64,000 bases of DNA from Coleophoma eucalyptorum (lineage: Eukaryota; Ascomycota; Leotiomycetes; Helotiales; Dermateaceae): assembly GCA_026120035.1 (NCBI GenBank), contig JALRME010000035.1, forward strand, positions 1 to 64,000, read 5' to 3'. Both the position numbers and the translations under genes were made by a program. Positions 45,072 to 53,733 of this stretch are shown piece by piece. Under the pieces are notes generated by a model, which worked only from the letters and a program-made list of their open reading frames with translations, did not search any database and was not told the DNA's origin. Every line of letters starts with the position of its first letter. Position 1 is the stretch's first letter.

Positions 45072-45990
45072 CTAAATATGTAGACCAGTGGTATTTAACA
45101 GAGTGGCCCATTCATGTATTCTATCGAAGTTCCTACAGGTATGATGTACTTTCCAGTTCACGTCATAAACTTGCTCGTCATCTGCGTCCACAAAAGAATA
45201 ATACAAAGGCAGCGGGGTTGTATCTTTATAGCAGCGTATAGCCTGACGAAGGTAATCAATACAGTGGTCTGATAGGTTAATCAGTATTTATGGTTATCTA
45301 TGAATTGCTTTAGAATAAGTCTCACCTGTATGCTTCATGGCATTCACCGGGCTTTCGTTTGCAGCATATGGGTTGCCCCAGGCCATGAGACGCAACTGGT
45401 TTAGACACTATTTCATTAGCTTTGGACAGAAAGTTTTGCCCGATAGCTTACATAAAATTGATGAAACATAGCTATAACAACAGGGTATTTACTCGGATCT
45501 TGATCAGATGCCACAGATGGGGCCGGAAGATTTTTATTTTCCTCCTCCGTGAGAGCGATCACCCCGACTGAGACTCACATTAGACTAAGTATTGGAAACA
45601 GAATATGAATATACTATTCCGAAGATCGTCCCTTGATTTCAGGAGTTGGGCGACCTTCATATTCTGTTACATGCATCGTTGTCGGATGGAAGCCACTAGC
45701 TTTGAATACGACTTCCTCGTACTGAATAAATCTTCTACTGATTCTGTAGGCTTTTAGAAGGAGGATAGCATTAGGCAAGATTGAATTTACTAACTGAGTT
45801 CTGTTTCGGAAGCTTTCCGTGGATTTCGATCGACATTGAAGAAAATAGTAGTGTAAACACAAATAATTATCGCGTGGATAAGAAGTGGTAGCATACGTTG
45901 ATATGGAGTCCGTTTCACAAAATTTTGGCCATCTTGCTTCTTTGTGCTCTCCGTATCTCGGCTGTAAACATTCTTTTCCAAAGATTGCAT
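45072..45990 (-). CDS. UstYa/DUF3328-family protein (RiPP or peptide-macrocycle oxidase), frame uncertain
   Basis: Members are copper-type oxidases anchored by one N-terminal helix that cyclise or hydroxylate fungal peptides (ustiloxin, phomopsin, cyclochlorotine pathways). Exons I support: 45990-45795, 45750-45615, one ending at 45452, 45407-45326 and 45268-45072. Exon 1 has the helix MLPLLIHAIIICVYTTIFF. Exon 2 has VFKASGF and EYEGRPTPEIKG, exon 3 VIALTEEENKNLP, exon 4 CLNQLRLMAWGNP, exon 5 DHCIDYLRQAIRC and HTCRNFDRIHEWA. The second HC motif is intact; the first, normally HxxHC, reads HQFYC, so one histidine is replaced by Tyr. No GT-AG pair joins exon 2 to exon 3 in frame (off by one near a run of four G at 45562-45565), so a frameshift, a sequencing error or an unusual intron is present. 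A peptide precursor gene lies 0.9 kb away. Confidence 0.75.
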
Positions 45991-46851
45991 GAGGGGCTCA
46001 ACGGATGCAGAAATTATTCGAGTAAAGATTTTTGTTACTCACAATATTAGAGGCCTTGTTAGAAGGTTGTCAGAAGGCAGATAAAGGTTGTGATTGACTA
46101 GATATTGTCGCCTGAAATCACATCATCCTTTGGCCAGACAAGTGGCTCAATACTAGATGGGAGCTGAATATCTTGGTGATGCATTGTCTTTAACAGGCAA
46201 GCATTGCGGACCACTCTTTAATGCACTAGTGATAGCCGCTGTGGCTTCTGGATATTCTGTCATGGGCGCAATGCACAATACCCAGCGTTCAAATATAGTG
46301 CCCTTTTGATTCTCCACACTATATTAACAGGAAAGTCGACGATGTCAAACGCCACGATGGGGATATTCTTAAAAGGATCAGATTCCTTTCCCTTTTGGAG
46401 CTTGGATAAAACAGCCAGGTGCTGCAAAAAGTTTAATCTCTGATGGAAAACGGCTAGGAAATTGGGCAACCAGAGCTTTGAACGAGGTACATGACAGCAG
46501 TTGGTAAATAAGTTAAGGGTATTACCTTCATACTTGGGCTTCCTGCAAAATTCAGATTTAAAAAGGCTTCAGAACGCTTACTAAAATAGCGTTAGATAAG
46601 TTTCAAGTTAGGAAAGACATGTAGCATAGTTGATCCTTGGTGTTACCTCAATTATTATACCCCCCTGTTGTACCTATATCACTATGCAGTAGCACTAAGA
46701 AAGAAAGGTAGAAGTAGAAATCAAGCATAAAAGGCCATGAACTCCTGAAACTAAAAGCCTAACTTCAAACTCCGCATCCTTGATTAACTTGGATAGTTAA
46801 TTCTCAAAATTTCCATACTTCCTACATCCTTTATATTTGTATAAACCCATC
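45991..46851 (-). pseudogene. possible decayed gene between UstYa and the precursor
   Basis: The minus strand shows coding-like pieces in different frames: AFLNLNFAGSPSM (about 46570-46530), KALVAQFPSRFPSEIKLF (about 46480-46420), KNIPIVAFDIVDFP (about 46370-46330) and ERWVLCIAPMTEYPEATA (about 46290-46240). They run in order but I cannot join them with consistent introns, and I do not recognise the family. A broken tailoring gene or a gene with several short exons are both possible. The part nearest 46852 is the promoter of the precursor gene. Confidence 0.3.
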
Positions 46852-47094
46852 ATGAAGTTCTCCCTTCACTTGACTTTGATAGCCTCCTCATTGCTACTAT
46901 TCGCCATAGTAACTCCAATTCCAGCTGATGCTGAGATTTCTACTTTTGGAAAGCGAGCTCCAGGAAAGTTAATGCAGAGTCACTACGCTGGCGTGGACGA
47001 AGATGACGAGGCAATCGAAAAGAGAGCTCCAGGAAAGTTAACGCAGGTTCGCTACGGTGGCGTGGATGAAGAAGACAAGGCGCCAGAGAATTAA
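46852..47094 (+). CDS. secreted repeat precursor peptide with Kex2 sites (candidate RiPP precursor)
   Basis: This 80-residue single-exon product has a clear signal peptide (KFSLHLTLIASSLLLFAIV, residues 2-20). Lys-Arg pairs at residues 34-35 and 57-58 each precede the same block APGKL, defining two repeats of 23 and 22 residues. Each repeat then has a variable SHYAGVDEDD or VRYGGVDEED stretch. Precursors of ustiloxin and phomopsin likewise have a signal peptide and Kex2-cut repeats in which a short core starting with Tyr is followed by acidic residues; YAGV and YGGV are candidate cores here. The ATG is the first in frame; the codons before it lack one. A UstYa-type gene on the left supports the RiPP reading. 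Alternatives are a Kex2-processed secreted repeat protein or a pheromone-like peptide. Confidence 0.7.
   Translation: MKFSLHLTLIASSLLLFAIVTPIPADAEISTFGKRAPGKLMQSHYAGVDEDDEAIEKRAPGKLTQVRYGGVDEEDKAPEN
46951..47091 (+). repeat. two tandem repeats of the precursor peptide
   Basis: Two direct DNA repeats, each starting AGCGAGCTCCAGGAAAG or AGAGAGCTCCAGGAAAG and ending near GATGAAGA or GACGAGG, encode the KR-APGKL...YxGVDE units. The blocks KR-APGKL and GVDE are conserved and the residues between them vary, which is the pattern of selected core diversity around fixed processing sites. Confidence 0.7.
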
Positions 47095-48124
47095 GCTATT
47101 GGAAATATGAGTCTAGTTCAAGTATCTGCTGTCATCTGCAACGGATTAAATGCATAGGAGGATTAGTTCTTTTGTTGTCGTGTTTGGCAATATTTTGGTC
47201 AATAGAAGCTTGCTGTCTCACCCTGAAATATAGCTTCTGTCTAATTTCACTATAACTGTCGTCTGTTTCTCGAGCAGTCTAGAGGTATGTATATTGATAA
47301 AGGATAGAGTTTAGCGACACCCTAGCTTTTCGCGCTAATATAAGTATACTAGATTATAGAATCTCACAATGGTAAGCTTACTGTTGTGATGATAGAGTTG
47401 AAAAAGTACGAAGAGCAGTTTCAGAGTATTGCCACAGATCAGCGGACATCGCTACCGGCCGGAGGCGGGTTATTTGGGGTTAAAGGCCCACCCATAGCAG
47501 ATGCAATCAGAGGAATTCGGGTGAAGAGGAATTGGGTTTTGAGAGAGCCGCTATTCTTGGATTAACGATATGTCGCGTAAGAAGCAGCGTTAATATGAGC
47601 ACATGTATACTGCTACTACTATAGTTACTAAAGCAGGCTGGCTTGTCTGTTTTGGCAGTATAATGTAGTGCTGTGTAACAAGATATCTAAGTTATTGCTT
47701 CCTTTATTATGTAAGGAACTTTGGGGTTATGTGCTAAGCGAAGAACAAGAAATACTAAGGTACCTTAGGCTTTGAATTCTGGCTGACTAACAAATAATTA
47801 CGCCTTTCAGTAAGTTAAAGAACTTCTGAGCATATATTTTGAACCGGAGACAAATAGAACTTAATTGACCTAGATTTATTTTGAAGATCCCCCTTGAAGT
47901 TGGGAACCATTGCATCAGCGAAAGGCGAGGCATTATGGTTTGATTTATGGGACAATCTAGAAGAGAGGCACAGGCTTATGGTACTAGTACTATAAGGTTC
48001 TAGTGTTTCGTCGAGTAGGCATAAAAAGGGGCTAGCTTCTCCTCATTTTCCTTCTTTTTTACTACCAAACCACGACTAGAGCTCTACGGTTGAATGCAAG
48101 TTAACGTCGCTATAAAGCAATATA
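47095..48124. other. intergenic region of the RiPP-like locus
   Basis: Apart from a short plus-strand frame at 47389-47565 (reported separately) no gene is seen. The right end holds the promoter of the acyltransferase. Confidence 0.45.
47389..47565 (+). CDS. 58-codon open frame of unknown meaning
   Basis: It starts at MIELKKYEEQF and contains the glycine-rich block PAGGGLFGVKGPPIAD before ending in REPLFLD. The composition looks coding compared with its surroundings, but there is no signal peptide and I recognise no family. It may be the relic of a larger gene. Confidence 0.2.
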   Translation: MIELKKYEEQFQSIATDQRTSLPAGGGLFGVKGPPIADAIRGIRVKRNWVLREPLFLD

Positions 48125-49357
48125 ATGATATTTTCGAGCCAAAACTCGCTTCAGCTCTGGCTCGAATCCTTCCAGCTGCACCAATTTGGGACCGCTTACG
48201 CCTGCACCATTGGAGTCATTTGTTGTCTCGCCTATGCAGCTACTCAGAGCCCATTCTCGCGGATTCGATGGCTAATGCTTGTTCCTATCACCGCATTGAC
48301 TTTCACCACAGCTTATTCAGTGCTGAAAGTCCAGGCATTTCCTCCAATACGTGCAGCCATGGGTTTTACCTTGGGAACAAGCCTTGCACTAGAGTCTTTC
48401 AACCATCTCTGTATCCGCAGGGCCTTTATAGACCTCAAGAAAAAGCCACACGACAGGTCCACTATTTGGTACGCGTTTTGCTATGGGGCTGATTTGGTCT
48501 TCAATAAACGTTTGATCGGGACAGCACATCAGGTCAAAGGCGTACCAAAATGTAGCTCCAGCGATCCCAGTTATGTGCCATCAAGGACTCAATTCCTCAC
48601 TTTTCGGACTATAAGAATCCTCCTCTTATACGTGCTTTGTGGTTTACTCCTCCGCGAACCACCACTGGAAATCCTTAACATTTGTTATCCCGTTGACAGG
48701 TTGGCATTTCCTATCCGACTTATCCAAGGAAACGTTGGAATTATGGAATGTACATATCGCTTTATCCTGACATTCAGTTTCCTGGCAAGCACCTGTCTGT
48801 TCCAAATCTTAGGCCATGATTGCCTTTCTGTTATCGCTGTGGTTATCTTAAACAATAACCCGGCAGACTGGCCGCCCCGTTTCGACTCAATTGCAACGGC
48901 ATACAGTTTGCGTAGCATGTGGAACACATTCTGGCACCAAGACCTACGTGCGATGTTGACAGGTATCTCAAATTTCATATCAGATAATATTCTTTGCCTA
49001 CCGAAATCGGGCGTTATACAACGCTACACCAAGATCTTTCTCTGTTTTGGTATCTCGGGCTTGGCGCATATCTATAGCGACATGGCAGGCAACATTTCAC
49101 CTACTGAGACCAACGTGGTTGCGTTTTTCTTGTCTATTGCAACAGGCATTCTTATCGAGGACCTAGCCAAGGCCATTTATCACTGGGCAATAACGAAACG
49201 AGGATTTAAATCTCATAGAGTGGAGCCGTCTCTATGGGAGAAGGTTGCGGGATACCTATGGACCCTATTTTACCTATCTCTTATAACACCCCAATGGGCA
49301 TGCTCCCATATGGGCCAGGAGATAGCACCAATGCCAGGTTTATCAGGGTCACTTTAA
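48125..49357 (+). CDS. MBOAT_2 / wax-synthase-like membrane acyltransferase
   Basis: This single-exon polytopic membrane protein of 410 residues has about eight hydrophobic helices. The signature of the fungal wax-synthase-like acyltransferases is present: SMWNTFWHQDLRAMLTGISNFI followed by helix FLCFGISGLAHIYSDM, whose His is the probable catalytic residue, and EDLAKAIYHW near the C-terminus. Such proteins transfer acyl groups from acyl-CoA to hydroxyls; several are tailoring enzymes in fungal secondary-metabolite clusters. The ATG at MIFSSQNSLQL is the first in frame after the promoter. It lies 1 kb downstream of the precursor peptide in the same orientation, so acylation of a modified peptide is a possible role, but this is inference; a role in lipid or terpenoid acylation is equally open. 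Confidence 0.8.
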   Translation: MIFSSQNSLQLWLESFQLHQFGTAYACTIGVICCLAYAATQSPFSRIRWLMLVPITALTFTTAYSVLKVQAFPPIRAAMGFTLGTSLALESFNHLCIRRAFIDLKKKPHDRSTIWYAFCYGADLVFNKRLIGTAHQVKGVPKCSSSDPSYVPSRTQFLTFRTIRILLLYVLCGLLLREPPLEILNICYPVDRLAFPIRLIQGNVGIMECTYRFILTFSFLASTCLFQILGHDCLSVIAVVILNNNPADWPPRFDSIATAYSLRSMWNTFWHQDLRAMLTGISNFISDNILCLPKSGVIQRYTKIFLCFGISGLAHIYSDMAGNISPTETNVVAFFLSIATGILIEDLAKAIYHWAITKRGFKSHRVEPSLWEKVAGYLWTLFYLSLITPQWACSHMGQEIAPMPGLSGSL

Positions 49358-51135
49358 GCAGCATTCTAGAGTCTACTAATACCCGAAAGTATTTTCTTCA
49401 ATATTCGAAATTATTTAGATACTCTACTTAGTTATCATCGTGTTTCCTTAAAGCCTGGCAATCATAGAGACTATAATTAAACCCAAAGCTAATGATATTT
49501 CTATAAAGCTACAAGTATGACTAGCCTTGAGCGTACTGAGTATGAATCATAACTATGTACCGATCGCTCCAAGAAAACATCAAGTTATTGAGGTATTACT
49601 ACTCCTGACGGATGGTTATAGTCATTCTTAGGTATGATCAATTTGTTATGATGGACCAGTTCTTTCAATGTGGTTCACATAGCATGCCTACCGGTAAACC
49701 CTTCTAAGGAAGTATGTTTACCTGACCAGGGCGCCCCTAGCAGTACAAAAGACTCTCCAATGTGCGGTAAAGGTTTCCTTGATACTCTACGCGGCCGCTG
49801 TGGTACCATCTTGGCATGGGGATATAGTCCACAAAATGGCAGAAAAGACTCATATTACGGCTTTAATCCTGTTACTGAGTATGCAAATTAGCTTTATTGA
49901 TTACACTTTTTGGCATAAATCAATGCTAACTAATCTTAAGGTGCCATTGATATGATGTCCAAGATGCTTTCCAATCTACCAACGGTAGTGACCAAGGGTT
50001 GTGATGCAGCTGAGATTCATGCGAAGAATTTATTTGGAATGACAGTTGAGATATAGCTGGCTTTGAAAGTGTCCAAAGGCACTTTTATTCTTTCTTGGGG
50101 GACTAAGCTATGCTTAATTTATAATAAAAGATGTTGGTTTCTGTTAAAATATCGTTATTAGGTCGTCATACGACGCCGGTACCCTCGTTTGTAGCCATGT
50201 GATACCACAGACAGAGCAGGGTGTTAATACCCTCCTCTGCCACATCTGACTTACAAGAATTATTTACGTTATTACCTTATGATTTTGATCTATGATTTAC
50301 AGCTAGAAGTAAGGTAAACCAACAGTTCCAAAGGACTATGGGATAATGCGACATGTAAATACCCTCTTTCGCGCAGGTCTCCCTTTCCCTATTTTACATT
50401 CTATTGCACGCAAGCAATGTGGAGTACGTTGCGTTGAAGTATGGGCTCTTAATATGTAGTACGGATTGTGTGTGTGCTGTGTTAATAAAAGTAACCTTCA
50501 ACGTCACCTGATCGCATTAATTAGATGGCAATTCTTCAAACACATGCAATACTGATTTAAGTGCGCGCTAGCAAGGCGAAGTGAAGCACTATACCCTCAG
50601 GATTTCAACTTGAGCAAGATTACGTGTCTTTTCGCGCAAATATAAGATGTAATACAGGTAACTCTAATTTAGGTAGAAATTTCTACAAAGGTTGGGGGTG
50701 CTTTATGTCATGACATGAGAAAAAATTAAGTAATAATTAATTCCTAGGCCATAATGTAAGGTTTAAAAATTGTCTTATCATCGCAATACCCTCTTATTGT
50801 GAATCAATCCCCCGCAATCCAGAGTACAGACAAGCTAACGGCGGTGCAAGACGCAGCATCATTGGTGCCCACTCATCAACGACCCCCGGGCAACTCTCGC
50901 ACACCCAGACACCCCATTTGTCTCCGTCGGGCTGTATCCGACACTCCGGAAGCTCCGTCGGTCCACGACTACTATCATATTGATCACGTCGGCAACACCG
51001 CTGTGTTTAGTTTCGTAGTATATCGTATATCGAATACTATTCTGCTTTCGAGAGGATCCTCAATTGCTGTATGCTTCCTTCTTTCTCATCCGAATTATCT
51101 TCAACCAAACCATAGAAGTATAGGGAGCCAAAACA
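49358..51135. other. intergenic region with a possible secreted-protein relic
   Basis: Contains the relic reported at 49682-50056. The remainder is AT-rich. The stretch from about 50800 to 51135 is less AT-rich but has only a chance frame and should be the promoter and leader of the next gene. Confidence 0.45.
49682..50056 (+). pseudogene. relic of a small secreted cysteine-containing protein
   Basis: A first piece reads MCGKGFLDTLRGRCGTILAWG. After an intron-like gap with CTAACTAAT...TTAAG a second piece reads AIDMMSKMLSNLPTVVTKGCD and ends at a TAG at 50054-50056. The GFLDxLRGRCG pattern recalls small secreted proteins of plant-associated ascomycetes. The pieces do not join in phase with the visible donor, and no signal-peptide exon is found upstream, so I read this as a broken gene with low certainty. 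Confidence 0.3.
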
Positions 51136-52743
51136 ATGGGGATTATTCCAGCCCGAAAAGCTGTTGCCTTTTCCCTCAAGAAAGGACAGGATGTCAAGGT
51201 CATAAATACTTACGGCAAGCAAGTTGTCGATTTCTGGGCTTTTAACCCAAACGATTCTAATGACTTCCTCTCCATGGTGCACACGAGAACTATTCTCCTG
51301 AAAGTATCTTTGCGCACAGGCGACAAATTGTACAGCACTCGACGCAAGCCTATGCTGACACTGACCGAGGATACCACACCCGGCGTCCACGATATCATAT
51401 GGTCGGCGTGTGATGCCGAGAGATATCGGATGCAAGGTTACGATGGGTATCACGATAACTGCACCGATAATATGCACAAAGCTTTAAAGGATAATTTTCC
51501 CGATTTTGGCATTGCGGATGACTGGGTGCCTGATCCATTCAATGTCTTCATGAATGTGGGAATCAATCACCATGGGGGATTAGATATCAAGCATCCTACT
51601 AGCGAAAAGGGCCAGTTTGTGAGCATGAAAGCAGAAACCGATCTAATCATCGTCATGAGCGCGTGTCCTCAAGATATGGCGCCAGTTAACGCGGGGATGC
51701 CTACTGACTGCGAATATCAAATCAGTGGGGTAGAAACGGATTCCTCAATCGTCCAGACTTCGATCCCGTCAGCGCTTTCTTTGAACCGTCGCCGTCGTGT
51801 TAAAGTTGCCCTCTCTTTTGACTTCGACGCCGTATCACACTGGCTTGGAACCGGTTGCCACCCGGACAACAATATGGCAGACTATAGCTCTGGGATTTTT
51901 GCCGGGCAAGTTGGGGCAATTCGACTTCTTGACATGTTGAAGAAGTATGATGTTTCCGACAAGGTGACCTGGTTTATCCCTGGTCACACCATTGAGACTT
52001 TCCCAGACACGGTTCAAAAAGTTGTCGAATCAGGGGCTGAAGTTGGTCTTCATGGGTATTCCCATGAAGGCATATACCAGATGACGGAAGAACAAGAACG
52101 GGATGTTCTTCTTAAATGTATCGAAGTTGCTACGAAGCTTGTGGGCAAAAAGCCTCGAGGTTACCGTGCTCCTATGTATACCATTCGGGAGACCACGATC
52201 AAACTCCTACGACAGCACGAGTTTCTTTACGACACGTCACTTATGCACCATGACTCGCAGCCCTATTTCACGCCTAATGACCCTCCAATTCAACCAATTG
52301 ATTACTCTCAACCAGCTTCCTCATGGCTCAAACCCACGCCAATTGCTCCTCAATCTTACCCCGAGGGACTGCACCCCTTGGTCGAGATCCCGTGCGGCTG
52401 GTACAACGAGGACATGATGCCTTTACAATATCTCCCACATCTTGCTAACAGCATGGGCTACGTATCTACGCGGGTCGTGGAACAGATGTGGAAAGACAAA
52501 TTCATGTGGCTCTGGGACAACAGTAAAGGGGGACAGAGTGACTCGTTCGATTTCATTTTCCCAATTTTAATGCACCCTGATACCAGTGGTATGGCACATG
52601 TTATCGGTATGGCCGAGCGAGTGGTTCAATGGCTGAAAGGATTTGGTGATAGTATTGAATTTTGTACGCATGAACAGATCGCCAACGCTTGGTTGGGAGC
52701 AGAACAGAAAAAGGCTGCTGCGGCTGGCAAATCAGATATTTAA
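51136..52743 (+). CDS. DUF1989-polysaccharide deacetylase fusion protein
   Basis: This single-exon protein of 535 residues joins two domains. Residues 1-195 form a DUF1989 (urea-carboxylase-associated, cupin-like) domain: KAVAFSLKKGQDVKVINTYG, QVVDFWAFNP, SMVHTR and PDPFNVFMNVG. Residues 225-500 form a polysaccharide-deacetylase/PuuE-like NodB fold with ALSFDFDAVSHWLG, the metal-binding GLHGYSHEGIY, and RGYRAPMY. DUF1989 proteins associate with urea or ureide metabolism, and PuuE-type deacetylase folds include cofactor-free allantoinases, so hydrolysis of a ureide or amide is a reasonable guess; chitin or peptidoglycan deacetylation is less likely because there is no signal peptide. The fusion was not one I can tie to a studied enzyme. 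Confidence 0.88.
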   Translation: MGIIPARKAVAFSLKKGQDVKVINTYGKQVVDFWAFNPNDSNDFLSMVHTRTILLKVSLRTGDKLYSTRRKPMLTLTEDTTPGVHDIIWSACDAERYRMQGYDGYHDNCTDNMHKALKDNFPDFGIADDWVPDPFNVFMNVGINHHGGLDIKHPTSEKGQFVSMKAETDLIIVMSACPQDMAPVNAGMPTDCEYQISGVETDSSIVQTSIPSALSLNRRRRVKVALSFDFDAVSHWLGTGCHPDNNMADYSSGIFAGQVGAIRLLDMLKKYDVSDKVTWFIPGHTIETFPDTVQKVVESGAEVGLHGYSHEGIYQMTEEQERDVLLKCIEVATKLVGKKPRGYRAPMYTIRETTIKLLRQHEFLYDTSLMHHDSQPYFTPNDPPIQPIDYSQPASSWLKPTPIAPQSYPEGLHPLVEIPCGWYNEDMMPLQYLPHLANSMGYVSTRVVEQMWKDKFMWLWDNSKGGQSDSFDFIFPILMHPDTSGMAHVIGMAERVVQWLKGFGDSIEFCTHEQIANAWLGAEQKKAAAAGKSDI

Positions 52744-53733
52744 TTTGAGCATGCTGTTACAGATGCTATTTTATGATGGGTTCTACTTGTAGTTAAGTAT
52801 CTAAATTGACAACAATAAAAAGGTTTATTGGGTACTGCCTCGCTAGGGTTATAGTTTAGCACACTGTCTCGTTCGTAATTTCGATCCCACCTACGATAAG
52901 ATTAGATTAACATGGAGACCCTCTTGCCAACGCAGTACCGTGTTCTCTTGAGCTTTTCGGCTACGGAGCTCACAAACTGTCCGGCGGATCTCGTACCGGA
53001 CTGGTATACCGGAACCAAGTATTATTGAGTTGCCGTTGTGCCTTGTCACAACTGCCGCTAACCTTAACGAGTTTTGGTGTTCAAGAGGCTTAGGGTTCTA
53101 TCGAACGTCAATGGGGATGTCGGTGTGCACCCTTGGCGTTGCTTGGAATCGCTTGGCATGACATCTTTTTCAGATACTAATAGGCATGTTAGGATTATGT
53201 TAGGATTTTGTTAGGGTAAGAATTTCCACATTTAAATCCTTCCTCAATGATGCGGAAGAATGCTACAGCAACAGCACGTTCGAGATGAATTCGACGGGCA
53301 TAAACTTGCATTGACAAAGACACTCAAACATGGGAAAGAGCAGAGTTAGCAAGTACTAATTCGGTATGAACAACATCAATAAATATCCAAAAGCAGTAAA
53401 ATCGCCCATCAGGAACCTTGATATGGATAGCTAGCTGTTTTGTTGACAACCCATGACGTTAGCAATGCGGAAACGTCGGGGGTTGTTTTAGAGCCGAGCA
53501 ACTCAAAAGACGGTCGGACCTCAGTGGCTACCCCATTCACCTACAGCAGAATAAACACGAAATGTTATCCTTGTTATTTCGTCTTGTGAGTGGAGCCTCA
53601 TATCTAGAAAACTTACTATTGAAAGCCTGACCCCCATTTATACTTGCTTGGATAGAGTATATATTGGTTGAATTCCAACTTAGGGAGGTAAATTAGAGTC
53701 TTCTCTCCTGAGACATTTTTCCCCGCGTAAAAA
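52744..53733. other. intergenic region upstream of the carboxylesterase
   Basis: No gene is supported. A short direct duplication (GTTAGGATTATGTTAGGATT, near 53189-53208) is present. The right end should contain the esterase promoter. Confidence 0.45.

Noticed and set aside
46852..47094. Mating pheromone precursor reading of the KR-repeat gene
   Set aside because: Alpha-type fungal pheromone repeats carry Trp- and Cys-containing cores, which are absent here; the nearby UstYa gene favours a RiPP reading.
48094..48492. 132-codon frame overlapping the acyltransferase start
   Set aside because: It overlaps the acyltransferase in another phase and lacks any domain resemblance.
50799..51245. 148-codon frame ahead of the DUF1989 fusion
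   Set aside because: It overlaps the start of the fusion gene in another frame and has no recognisable domain.
51136..52743. Secreted chitin deacetylase reading of the fusion protein
   Set aside because: There is no signal peptide or chitin-binding module and the N-terminal DUF1989 points to intracellular metabolism.
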